A stretch of 64,000 bases of DNA from contig CM040107.1 in the NCBI GenBank assembly GCA_022496805.1, forward strand, positions 14,185,501 to 14,249,500, in the 5' to 3' direction. The notes beneath the pieces were generated by a model. That model did no database searches and was not told the DNA's origin. It was given only the letters and a program-made list of their open reading frames with translations. This document shows, in pieces, positions 20,043-31,033 of this stretch (positions are counted from its first letter, which is position 1; each line of letters begins with the position of its first letter). A program made the translations under genes and the position numbers. This DNA is from Pohlia nutans (taxonomy: Eukaryota; Streptophyta; Bryopsida; Bryales; Mniaceae).

Positions 20043-20862
20043 GATCCTCACTTACGTATGCCTCCCCACACAAATGAAACCTCAAACTCAAACACACAAC
20101 TTTGTTTTTGTGATTTTTTTGCTTTGATATTGCACCTTTGTGCACCCAATGGGTTTAAAACAACCCCAAACACTAGATCAGCACTTTTGTGCTCCACACA
20201 CGCCTCCCAACACTCAAATGTGAGAACCCTCACCCAAAAATGCAAAGAGGCTCACCAAAACCCCTCAAATCACTCAATGGAGCTCAAAACAACTCCAAAT
20301 GCTTCAATACGACGCCTTAGTGTCTCCAAACACTCAATGCACGTCAATGACACCTTTGTGTCCTTCAAGAGCACTCACTCAATGCACATGAACTCACACA
20401 AGTCCCTCAAAACCCCAATCGCATTGAAATTGCTCAAAACCGCACCTTTGTGCACAAACTAGCTCCAAATGAAAATTTGAGCACCCCAAGAGCATGAAAC
20501 ACATGCAACACCTCAAAGCAAGTGCCTAATCACTAGGATCAGATGGTAGACCCTCCACGAGAGCCTTCACACCTCACAAATCACTTGCATTTACTCAAAT
20601 GCTCACAATTGAACCAAACGAAGTTCCACTCGCAACGAAGAGATAGAAGAAAGAAAAGAAGGAGATCAAGGGAAGAAATTGACCAAAGAGAGTGCTCCAA
20701 CATGTAACTTCAGCCCATGCACACCTCCAAGAAACACCAACGCTTCAACAAGCTCCAAAACCTCCAACAATGCTCCAAAACCGCCCGTTGCGCACCGACC
20801 TCAAAATACTTGCACAAATGCAATCTAATACTCATGAAACACACATGAGTGGGCCCATAACC
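20043..20862 (-). other. Copia leader between 5' LTR and gag
   Basis: About 820 bp upstream of gag, rich in CACTCAAA/CCTTTGTG-type phrases on the plus strand. It would be the untranslated packaging leader. No conserved reading frame. Confidence 0.6.
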
Positions 20863-21120
20863 TATTGAAGGTAGAGAAGATTGCACAAGGCACACACACA
20901 AACACAAGGAATGCGTAGAAAGAGATGATCTTTACTCAAAGGCCTTCCACCTTAAGTAGTGTACACTAGGAGGTCACCATGGACAAACCATATGGGATAA
21001 CTCATCACAAGGACACTCTAGAGATCAGCCCATGCCTAACCCCTCCTCCCACACACCATTATTTAGCACCCGTACGTCTTTGGCTTCTAGCAATACTACG
21101 TTGCATCAATTACCTCAATA
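20863..21120 (-). repeat. 5' LTR of the copia element
   Basis: 258 bp, upstream of the polyprotein on the minus strand. The sequence immediately inside it, read on the minus strand, is GGTTATGGGCCCACTC. This is not the usual initiator-Met primer site TGGTATCAGAGC, so the primer is uncertain. Confidence 0.93.
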
Positions 21121-21240
21121 GCACAAGAATGAAAAAAACAAAAATGGATGAAAACCATCCGGTACCTACAGAAGTCGAGCTGCTTAAATTCATCCGGCGT
21201 CCAAAATGTGGATGCCGGCGCGCTATAGGGTTAAAGTATA

Positions 21241-21440
21241 AAAGATGTTCGTACATTGATTTAGATCGAAATACATACACCTATGAAATTTGAACAAGAG
21301 AATACATTCCTCAAAAATATAACAAAATAACAAACTGTCTTCCGAACTAACCCTAGAACTACCGCATAATACATGTGATGCATATATATTAAGTATGTAT
21401 TGTATTTTGATTCGCGTATTTGCAGTAATATGACGCTTCC
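21241..21440. repeat. Right half of the split paralogue of 14416-14590
   Basis: Continues the homology broken at 15229: GTACATTGATTYARATCGRA, TTGAACAAGAGAA and ACATGTGNTG phrases match 14430-14560. This shows the 15230-21240 block was inserted into an older repeat. Confidence 0.6.
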
Positions 21441-21449
21441 TTAAGTAAT

Positions 21450-24400
21450 ATTTTGATAGTAAGTTACACAACTCCAATGGAAATTGCATAAATTTGTGCG
21501 AAAGATGTATATTATAAGTGTCCAACTCTGAACATTACAATTCCAAACCATTTTTATTGATCTGCCAAAAATTGAAATATCGTTTTATGAAAAATAAAAA
21601 ATTATTAAATACGTTATCAACTTTATTTTTATACAAAATCTGAATTATGTCTATCATTCAAAGAAAAATCATTTTCTAAAGATACATATTATAACACATT
21701 TATGTTTTGTCCAATAGTACACAAGATTTTATTTGTTAAAAAATATTTCAATATTCATCCTTAAATAAATATATCATCTTTATATATTAATATTTTATAA
21801 TATATACACTACGTTGAATGCATGTGAACTTTGAAATATTTCATACTTTTTTAAGATGTACAATGAGTACTAAAACTCAAGTTTAGAGCTACCTCAGTCT
21901 TTTTGAATAAGCTCAATTATTATATTTTCGAGAGCAAGAAAAGCGCTTTTATAGGAGTGTGAAAATATAGTATGAAATCGTATAAGTTGCAAATAATGTC
22001 TACGTTTAAAATTCATGGACCTTTATGTAATCCACTGTTTATATTATTAATAATGTTGAGGAAAACTTAAAGTACAGTGTTTGCTGTAGTTTAATTAATG
22101 CATATAAAAATTAGAATGTTTTAATGAGGCAAATTATATCTTCAAAATCATGGAGGATCGTACAAGTTGTAAACACATTGAATAAGTAAAATGCATGAGA
22201 AAATATAAGGATTGGAAAAAAAAATTACAAGGAATAATTTGTTTAAAAATTTAAATGTCAGCAGTAGCGAAATATTTAAGGACCAAATTATATTTTATTA
22301 CAACTCTAAGTACAAAAATTCAAAATAACGAACCCTACAAGTTGCAAATAATGTCGACTACTAGAATCCATGAGAATTTTAAATTCATGCAAGTGTTTGT
22401 ATGCTGAATAATGCTTTAAATAAATCATTAAATTAATTAAAATGACGGTTCTTGTTGTAGTGAACTTCATTAATGCATTCATTAAATAGTCGTATTAGAA
22501 AAAATTAAATCTTACAAATGAGAAAATCGTCGAGTAGTAAATACTATGAATATGTTATCGGCATTATTAACAACATTATTGAAAATTATGGAAGGATTTT
22601 AATGGATGATGTGTAGTGCTAAAAAAATTAAATTTTAATGATGTTGTAACATTTGATACTTGTCATTTCACGTTTAACATTAAACATTACATATTAAACA
22701 TTAATAGAATTTGACATTGTGGATGCATTTGCATAATTAATTTGTGATTTTGAGCGATTTACAAAAGAAAAGTCATTTAGATCTTACTTTAAAAAATGAC
22801 TATAAATTTTGTCACCATTGTCAAAAGAAAATATGCAATGTATATGTAAAAATACATATCATATTCCTAATTTGAACAACATTTGAGGAAGTAATGACGT
22901 TTTGAAAATTATGACGATTGGTTGTTTCGTTCATTGAACTTTTAATGAAGTACTTGATGAGTGCATGCAATTTAGGTGAACTAGACATAACCAGTGTTTT
23001 CACAAATACATTAATTTTGCCAGTATAATGTATATGGTGTTACATAAGTAAAGCGATCGAATTGTTGTATATTATTGCAAATCTTCAATTAAAATGTTAT
23101 ACGAAATGAAATTGAAGTAATTATCCTAAACAAAGCTCATGACAGTCACGTGTATAGTAATTTTGAAATTGTGGGTCCATAAAATTTAAATTTTAACTCA
23201 TTTGCAATAATGTTAATCAATCATTACTTAACAATATATCATTAAAAGACATGACAAAACATTTCCCATTGTGAAGTTTAATTTTGACCATAACTATCTC
23301 AATACTATACAAATACAATCGCAACTGAAGAAAATATGAACAAAGTTCATTTACTGTCGAAGAAGATAATACATGCAATTCTTGTACAATTGAAACACTC
23401 TCAAATTTAGGGAGAGCTATGGATTTATAGAAAGTGTTGGAGAAGAGGGTCTTACCAATACAAACCATCTTGTAGATTTGAATGACTGTAAGTTTCTTGA
23501 GAAAGCAAAGAAGTTAAGAAATTTTTAAAGTTTTATTCTCATGTGCTAATGTCTAATGTCTACTTAATGTCTTATGTTTAATGTTACCAAATCTACATTA
23601 GGTATTCCCCGTTGTCCTTGGGATTTGCGGTTAGAGCTAGTGACAAGTTTCAGCATAGATACATTTGATTTTCTGGTCTGCATGCATGGATACTGTGTCT
23701 ACTAGGCAAAAGTGGTTAATGGCAAGGTCATCTGAATATATATTTGTAAAAGGTCATGTTCATGCATGATGGAACCGCTCGGCCTATGCATGCATGTACG
23801 TGAAAAGCAGTGCCATCCGTATTTCTTGATGTACATACTCCTATGATATATCTCCACGCATATTCAATTGAGACTGTAAACACTGATTGACAACAAGGAT
23901 TAATTGCTAGGCCAAACAGACATATAAAGACATTATACATTAGAATATTCCTTGCATGATTTCACTGTTATCATGCATTTTACTTAACTATTCAAAATAT
24001 TTTGAACTTCTCTATTCATTGTTTCGTTCCATAGATCTAATGTCCTCGTAAGGCATAGAATCTTGGCCCTAATTTCATAATTGTCCTAAATGTTTAATGT
24101 TGAAATTATTTACAACTTGAATTTTTTTTTACCATACTTGTCTTCATAGATTTAATTGCCCTCGCTATAACCTTTTAATTAATCTAACACATAAAATTAT
24201 TGCTAGAACTGTACTTTATTTTTTTTTAAACGTTAGAAATCATACATACTTAAGTTTTGCATCGAGGTTTAATGTTTAAATAATGTCTAATGTCTAATTA
24301 TGTCTAAATAATGTTTAATGTTTAATGTCTAATGTCAAATGTCTAATGTGAAATGTATGAAGTCTAAATATTTTCAATTTTTCCGAATGTTTAATGTTAG

Positions 24401-25270
24401 TACTGTTAGTACTTTAATGTGACTACTATCACTATTGTAATGTCACTAATGTCATTTTTGTAATGAACAGCGATAGGCTGTGGGCGATGGAAATGATTGG
24501 CTTCTGAAGGAACAATTCAATTAGTGTTATGAATCAAGAGATAATGCACAACCGCTTATCGTAGTAGCCGCATTTGTGTAACTTAATGCAAATAGTGGGA
24601 CATTATTTGTTTAGTAAAAGTAGCATGGCTTCATTTCAATCTTAATTTTTTACTCTAAAAAATTTAAATTTAAATTATTACTTTTACACACGAATCGCAT
24701 TGTTTAGCAATTGGGAATTAAAAGAGCTGGACTACTACTGCTGGTGTAGTTACCATATAAGTATCGATGATTGACATCATGGTATAAGAAAGAACAACAA
24801 TGTATCGCCTTTCTAGAACAAATGCGAAGTTACAAAGTCTCTTTAACCACTACCAAATCGAAATAATACATATTTTGAACGTCCGGTATGAATGATGACC
24901 TTCACACTCCATAAGTATCGATGATTGATATCGAAGTATTAATAGCACAATCTCCAGGTTTTTGTCCATGCATACTCATAAAACTTGATAGCAAAATCCG
25001 CAAAATATAAAAACCCTAAAGTGCAGTATAAAACGATCTATCTTGCTATGCAATCATAAAACATTAAAATAATATGAAATTGACGATTTGAACACTTATC
25101 ATGCAAGTAAAGGTTTTAAGTATTTTCAAAGCAATTACAACATAATTATACTATACTCGTTAAATTTAAAGGATTTCCAATTCATGAATTTATTGACAAT
25201 TTATCTCGAATCGAGCTACAATGCACCCATTGAATGGGTACTTCACTTAAACTGAACAAAACAACCAATC
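21450..25270. repeat. AT-rich degenerate repeat arm (left)
   Basis: About 3.8 kb with no credible gene. It holds reiterated phrases such as TTTACAACTTG, CTCATGAATT and GTTTAATGTCTAATG. The part 22000-22540 matches 35540-36130 in inverted orientation over several hundred bases (for example GCATTAATTAA and AACAGTG..AAATTTTAAACG on the opposite strand). Other phrases near 24100-24260 match 36900-37080 in direct orientation. Confidence 0.55.
24268..24372. repeat. Simple repeat of TAATGTC/TAATGTT
   Basis: About a dozen near-contiguous 7-bp units (TAATGTC, TAATGTT, AAATGTC). A smaller patch occurs near 23545-23590. Confidence 0.8.
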
Positions 25271-25304
25271 GTTTAACTTTTCAAGTAGCCATGAATTACC
25301 AGCG

Positions 25305-25329
25305 GCGCAATCTTGTGAGCAGCGAGCAG
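25305..25329. repeat. Putative transposon terminus (left), inverted partner of 35381-35428
   Basis: GCAATCTTGTGAGCAGCGAG plus AGCAG here is the reverse complement of the end of the block at 35381-35428 (CTGCTCCCTGCTCACAAGAT..). The pair brackets the transposase gene and the ParB-like gene, so these may be element ends. No clear target duplication was found. Confidence 0.45.
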
Positions 25330-25646
25330 GAAATCTATTTTTAGGATAATTTTTTGAGAATATTCAAGAAATTTTCTACTTTTATGAGAGAATTGATGTT
25401 TTCGACTAGGTTTTTTGAGACTTGGAGAAAATAGTCTAAATAAAGTAAAGATTCTAATTCCGTGGAATAGTAAAAACATGAAGAATTTGTGCCAAATTTC
25501 TTGAAATATCCTATGGTTTCCAAAAATGGGATGACAACGTCATTTTGAACAACTAAACTCCGTTGTCGTCCAATTATAGTTCAAATTGAGCATTTTTTTG
25601 GTCACATTTTTGTAATTTTTTAAAGAAAAATATTGGCGTTCCAGAG

Positions 25647-25715
25647 GGTCCTTCGGATCCGAAAGACCCCTGGGTTGGCCACTGCCAAATAGTCATTTAG
25701 ATCCGAAGGACACTT
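25647..25715. repeat. GGATCC-centred palindromes beyond the transposase gene
   Basis: GTCCTTCGGATCCGAAAGAC at about 25649 is an almost perfect palindrome; a half-copy ATCCGAAGGACAC follows near 25700. They resemble, but are not identical to, the TCTCGGATCCGAGA copies in introns of the ParB-like gene. Confidence 0.6.
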
Positions 25716-25878
25716 TACAACCACAGAAAACCCTATTTATTTTTGCGATTACCTCTCTTGATTCAGTGCAAAGTTGATAAAAAAACTCATGAAGGCTCTT
25801 TATTTCATCCAGTTCAAATCAATTACAAATCAAATCCACTTCAAATAACTGGTACAGTTATGCAATACGAGCCTATTT

Positions 25879-28800
25879 CTAAGACATACACTCAGGGAAG
25901 GCAGCTATAGTAACGCGATAGACACTATCCCGCCCACAGTCGATTGTTGCAACACAACCATATCCAGGATATGGAATTGCAGTAAGGTTTGTTAAACGGC
26001 AGCTCGGTATCACGGCTGCACTCTCCCACTTGTTGCGATGATCCACAGTTGGAACATCCGGGTTCCTCCTGATATGCTGATTGTTATGAATCGTTGGATG
26101 AGCGTCTGGATCTACAGGCGCCTTGAATTGCGATCGTGGCAAAGGCATGTTCGATTGAAATTGAACTTGACGACGTGGAGATAGAGCTCCACGTTGCTCT
26201 AATTGAAACCCGGCCTCTTCGAGAGAAAGAACTTCTTGGCGAGTTAAGTTTGTGCCAATCTTCATAGGCCAAACCAGGGGAATCATTGGCCAATCCACAA
26301 CCCAAGACTTTGGTCCCCCTTTAACACAGCGATTGATGTCATCAGGGCAGAACCAAAATTCACTAGCGATTAAGCGTCTAGTGTGAAAGTCCTTTTTCTG
26401 ATCTGAATATGTGGGCGCTGGTGTGCCACGCGCTCCCCTCGAAACTTTTGCATCACACTTTCTTCTTGTTTGGGCTTGGAGATCTTGACATTTTCGTGCT
26501 GATCGATTTGGGAGACGTGCAATATGCCACTTCGAAGGGTCACACTCCAATTCTTGAACAGATGTCGTACGCTGGACGCCGTGTGTCGGATCCGAGAGTG
26601 CCTCTTCGATTCGCGCTTTGGTTGACCTCGTGTTCATTGCTGGAATTGAATAGTTTACCTTATCTGAGCGGTGGGAGTCGTGCGTGGATCGTGGAGGAAG
26701 ATCAATCTTCCTCTTTGTTGAACCAAATATCTCTGCTCCTTCAAGACCTTTCTCCTTTGTGAGCACATCTGCAGCCCCTGGGTACGCCTTCATTGCTTCA
26801 GCGATCATCATAGGATCCAGACTTCGTTGTGCTTGACGGAGACGAAGCTCAGCCCGGACAAAGCTCCCACCTTTGAGATATTTTTTGTATTGCGTGATCT
26901 GCATGAATGCACGCATCATGTCGTCGACCGTGGCAGCGTACAGACAATCGCCGGTGTTGCCAGATTGTTGTAGCCATCTATTGTGGATAGTCTCCGCAAG
27001 GTTGCAAGAAGGCATGTCCGCCATCTCATCTAGAGAGAGGTTCTGTTATTCACAAGAGTAGACGTTTAGTACTCGTACACCGTGATACATAAAACTGCAC
27101 AACAAGTTTATACTGATTTATTGCTTACCAGTTGCATCGAGCCACCCCACTGTCTATAGCGGTAGTGCCAAAATATCATCCAGTCATTAAGAGCACGTTT
27201 GGCAGCCTCAGATGAGACACACCCCCCCGACTGCCACCATCCTCGGATTACATTATACATGTCCTCTGCCTCCTCTTGAGTCTTCGCATCCTTCCATTGC
27301 TTGCATAGAGACCGCATTTGCTGCTGAAATTCAGGCTTTATGTGAGCAATAGTGACCCTTTCTAGGCACTTTGCCCAGTGGAAAAGACATGTATGTTCTC
27401 GACCTTCCATCTTCTCGTTCACATCTATATTGCTATACACCTTCCAAACGACATGCCAATTTGCTCCGGCGCTGTCTGCCATGAAACCTTTAAAATTCGG
27501 TTTCCCGTGTCCATTCTCCTCCATCACAGTGTTCAAGTTTTCCCTAAACAAAGTTTGTGCAGTTGCATCCTCAGATTGCATATCACAAAGAGCTATCGTC
27601 ATAACCTTGCAGTATTTACTATCATAGACATGACAGGCCATAGTTGTCCACCCTTTCACTCGTTTAACGTGATCAAACATTATCCACGAATCTTGGAGGT
27701 CTCTTCCTGGCTGCATACGCTTCACCAAGTCCGTCCCGGAACCCGGCATGTCCACTGACATCTTGAAGACGAAGACCTTCCCCTTTGTCTGTCCAGGGAA
27801 ACGATTTTCGTGAACGAATTTGAAGGCGTTGTAGTCTTTGAGACGCATGATGTTATCAATGAGGCCGTTGTCTTGGCGGAGGAATTTCTTTGTACCTGCA
27901 ACAAAGTGCCGAATGTTTGAATTTGACATAGTTTCGAACTTGTCCATCACCTCAGCCATGGGGATGCCACAATGATGACCTTGACCAGGAGTAGCTCGAA
28001 TGAGGTAGTCCGCTAGAAAGATCTTGCTTGCCCCCAACATGATCGCAGAGTTCTTCGCATTTGGAGTACGGAGGACTTGCTCGCCGATACATTCATACAT
28101 GTGGTCAAGGGACTCTTGGCAGGTACAGTCAAAAACAGGATGTTTATGACTACCAAGATGGATGGCGGCACGAGTGACATCAGGATCTCTACAAGTGACA
28201 TGGAAGATCTTTGCAGGACACAACTCTACACAAACTGGAGGCGTATGGCACACCTTGCAAACAAGAGTAGAATTGGGCGGATGTTCTCCTCCTACTGGAA
28301 TCTGGCTTAGAGTAAGTCCCGTCCATTCAGTTGAATTGACTTTTCCTGAATTTCTATCAATGAAATCACAAGTTGGATTAGGACATTGAAGGTGACCTGT
28401 GCAAGCTGACTTCCGAAACTTCAAACCATAGTCATTCTGAACGTTGGTGGTCATAGTCTTACACCAAGTGTGGCCATCGTATTGCTTTCCCATTCCATCC
28501 ATATCTCCACTGAATGTAGTCGGGGTCTTTTCAGGAAGAGGAGGTAACTCAAAGATCTTGTCTCCATCATATGAAGCAGGAAGGTACTTCACCTCTACGT
28601 GCTCAAGACTACCAAGATTAATAGACAGAACTTTGGATCGAGAACCCTTTCCACCTGCAGTCTTCTTGATTAACTCCATGATACTACGAGGCCTCCGTGA
28701 AGCTGGATGGACTGGAGGGCGACCAATAGAAACGGAGGGAGACCGAACTAGACCCCTGACAGGTAGTGAATGTGTGGATCCCACAGAGGATCGATGAACA

Positions 28801-29581
28801 AAAACATTCACCGATGTATTAGCAAGGTTAATACCTCGGGGAGGTCACTCCCTTGTATATTTTGTATACACGTGCAATAATGACCTATTTATTTGGGGGG
28901 TTATTTTAGCAGAAAATTTTAGCAAAAAATATTATTAGGTGATGGTATTTTACAGATAAAAAGCCTGAGAATATTATATGTGATGGTATTTTACATGTAA
29001 ACATGTTTCACTTTTTTAAAATCCCCTATTTTACATGTACATTTTTTACAAAATTTATCTACAATGAATATATTGGACCCTATTTTTTATCGCACGTTGT
29101 TTCTAAAATTTTCGCCAATTAACCCCCCGAGGTTAATCCCAGGAACAATATCATCATCAGAATCACTAATGACGTGAACATCTGTACGACTTCCTTCAAT
29201 CTTGACCTTGGCTAATGCAGGAACCTGAACAGTGGAAGTTGAAGTAGGGGGAGTCAAAATCACGGTAGACATTGACATCTGAGAATCGGAAAGACCAAAA
29301 ACTTTGTATGTCCCACTAGATAAAGTCCAAGCAAATCCCTCACTGTCCATGGACTTTAATTGCAGTATTGTCTCCGTCAACACTCCACTGTCATCAAAAA
29401 TCTCCTTCTCCACATACATAGATCCCATCCGAAAATGAAATCTAAGACTGAGAAGCTGCTCAGAGATAGTGACATTTCCATCCTCTCCTACAGGCGCTGT
29501 AAATGGAGTTTCATGACCGTGGGCACGAAGAGAGGCCATCCTAAGGACCTGGTAGAAAATGGGGGACTTTGAGTCATGCAT
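25879..29581 (-). CDS. MULE-like DDE transposase, frame interrupted by a MITE
   Basis: Exons 29581-29134, 28828-27129 and 27042-25879. The 86-bp intron (donor CAACTG/GTAAGC, acceptor AATAACAG/AACCTC) joins in phase 0. N-terminal part: an acidic, SUMO-binding-like TDVHVISDSDDD. Middle: Cys-rich GHLQCPNPTCDF and STLVCKVCHTPPVC. RNase H-like core: SWIMFDHVKRVKGW (first Asp), FKGFMADSAGANW (second Asp) and HTCLFHWAKCL, the C..H pattern of Mutator-like transposases. The third acid was not placed. After the intron: CNLAETIHNRWLQQSGN. A 301-bp MITE sits in the first exon; without it the frame is continuous, so the gene is broken unless the MITE is spliced out. The start is uncertain (MHDSKSP or MASLRAHG). 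It is divergent from the ParB-like gene. A domestication-type role is possible but unsupported. Confidence 0.7.
28833..29133. mobile_element. MITE inserted in the transposase exon
   Basis: Starts ACCTCGGGGAGGTCACTC and ends CCAATTAACCCCCCGAGGT, with inverted ends ACCTCGGGG and flanking TAAT on both sides (28829-28832 and 29134-29137). Removing it and one TAAT gives a continuous coding frame (..VPGINLANTSVNVF..). The 301-bp body is AT-rich with no ORF. The boundaries also resemble possible splice sites, so a MITE-derived intron cannot be excluded. Confidence 0.7.
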
Positions 29582-30394
29582 AGGAAGGAACTAAGACAAG
29601 AGAGGACCAAGAACGATGAGGGCAAAAGAGTAGAATGGACATTGATATAGTGGAAGAGATATGCAGTGTTGGTGCACTCTCGTACCCAATATAAGTAAAA
29701 CTTTTGAGTACAACAAATATAAGGATGTTCGTTAGGCATCGGTGTTATGCTGATTGTATGGTGAAGACAAATTTTGTTCTTCTAATAGTTCGTTCTTCAA
29801 GTAAAGCTACATGTGAATAAGATTTCCTGAAATGGCAGTGGAAAGGTGGCCGTGCCAAATGTGTCTTGGATACGAGACATGATCATGAGTCCTATTAGCG
29901 TCAGTAGAAGACGGCCTCTATCAGAGAAACTGTGACTGTAAAGGCACACATATGTAAAATTAAAGGTATGACACCACATCATTGTAATGTATTTAATATA
30001 TAATAGCATTCAGCAAATATAGAATGACGGCAAGAAACCTAAAGTAACAATCCAACCATTCGATGTTGTAATAAGACGGGCATCTTACTTTTCTTTCATA
30101 GCCTCCACTGCATGTCCAAATACCACCTCACTAATATTGTCAAGGAAGTCGTGAGTGCTCCAATGGTCTTGGTCATCCATTCATCTAAAATTTAAAATTT
30201 ATTTGAATTTGAAATACTGCATGATGGCCCATTATTTCTGCCATGTCGACAAATCTTACATGCTGCACCAATTATTTAGTCTGTCAGAAATCAGATTGTG
30301 TGACGCCTTACAACAAAGCCGGCCTATAAGTATTAAGAACTTTGAATGTCATGGCATTATCAGTGATAGGAAAGACAGAGCGGAGAGTTAATGG
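29582..30394. other. Intergenic spacer between divergent units
   Basis: About 0.8 kb between the transposase and the small plus-strand ORF. No conserved coding region. It may hold the promoters of both. Confidence 0.4.
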
Positions 30395-30853
30395 TTGGAG
30401 GTTGGTTGTAGACACATGAAGGCGAAAAGGGACAACCTCCCAGTAGGACTAGTCACACCTAAACCAAATAGTGGGAAGAAGAGAAAAGCTAGATATGTCT
30501 ACACAAGCTCAAAGGGTAAGCGAGCTGCATTAGCCAGGAAGAAGCAGAAAGTTATAGTCCAGGATTTAGAGGGCACAACGAGGAGCTTGACGTTTGAAGA
30601 CGTTAGTGATAATGAGAATCACTCATCAAGACTTGACAGGATAGAAGAAGTGGTCATTGTGTCCGACTCATCAGGAGGGTGTGCAGAGGCGGCGCCAAGT
30701 GAACAGGGCATTTCATTGGAGGAGGCACTCGAGTTAGAGCAAGTGAAAGAGGCGTACGAGGAGCTAGGGTTTGAAGAGGGGGTGCAAGTTGTTTCAAGAG
30801 GAAGCACTTGGCCATTCAAGGGAGGAGGTCCCGCGCGAGGCAAGTGGAGTTAA
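30395..30853 (+). CDS. Small basic/acidic hypothetical protein with SUMO-binding-like motif
   Basis: Uninterrupted 152-residue frame. The N-terminal half is very basic (SGKKRKARYVYTSSKGKRAALARKKQKV), a probable nuclear-localisation or DNA-binding tail. The middle has EEVVIVSDSSGG, a hydrophobic core followed by Ser/Asp as in SUMO-interacting motifs. The C-terminal half is Glu-rich and helical (SLEEALELEQVKEAYEELG). No family recognised. It lies between the divergent transposase and ParB-like genes, 180 bp before the latter, and could be an accessory protein of the same element. Translation is not proven. Confidence 0.4.
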   Translation: MEVGCRHMKAKRDNLPVGLVTPKPNSGKKRKARYVYTSSKGKRAALARKKQKVIVQDLEGTTRSLTFEDVSDNENHSSRLDRIEEVVIVSDSSGGCAEAAPSEQGISLEEALELEQVKEAYEELGFEEGVQVVSRGSTWPFKGGGPARGKWS

Positions 30854-31033
30854 TGCATCCTCTCTACTTTCTCTACCACTTTGTCGGCCTTAAATGCTAT
30901 CATTAACGTTTCTTCCTCTCTACAAGAGCGCGCAAGGTTCTGTGAGTTTGCATTGAGCTTGTCGTTTTGGTGTAAATTTCCTTACGTTGTTGAGAGTTGT
31001 GGCTAGGGTTCACAGCGTTATTAGAAATCCAGA

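Larger units (their letters stand above)
15664..21120 (-). mobile_element. Full-length Ty1/copia LTR retrotransposon
   Basis: Two 258-bp LTRs (15664-15921 and 20863-21120) start TATTGA and end TCAATA and appear identical throughout. They are flanked by a perfect 5-bp target duplication GCACA (15659-15663 and 21121-21125). The polyprotein is open from gag to RNase H. A purine tract abuts the left LTR. Identical LTRs and an unbroken frame mean a recent, possibly still active insertion. It landed inside the TTAA-flanked element at 15230-21240. Confidence 0.95.
15230..21240. mobile_element. Second TTAA-flanked element, split by the copia insertion
   Basis: Starts TTAA/CCCATTAATGTCCC and ends GCGCGCTATAGGG/TTAA. 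The related locus at 14411-14420 (CAATTAAGAAAGG) carries a single TTAA at the corresponding place and acts as an empty site. Without the copia insertion and its target duplication the element would be roughly 550 bp. The two ends share only CCC plus a few bases, so assignment to piggyBac rests on TTAA and on similarity of the left end to the 13984 element. Confidence 0.5.

Noticed and set aside
26580..26600. GGATCCGAG palindrome copy in the transposase exon
   Set aside because: It lies in conserved coding sequence (LSDPTHG) and is only a half-match; probably chance.
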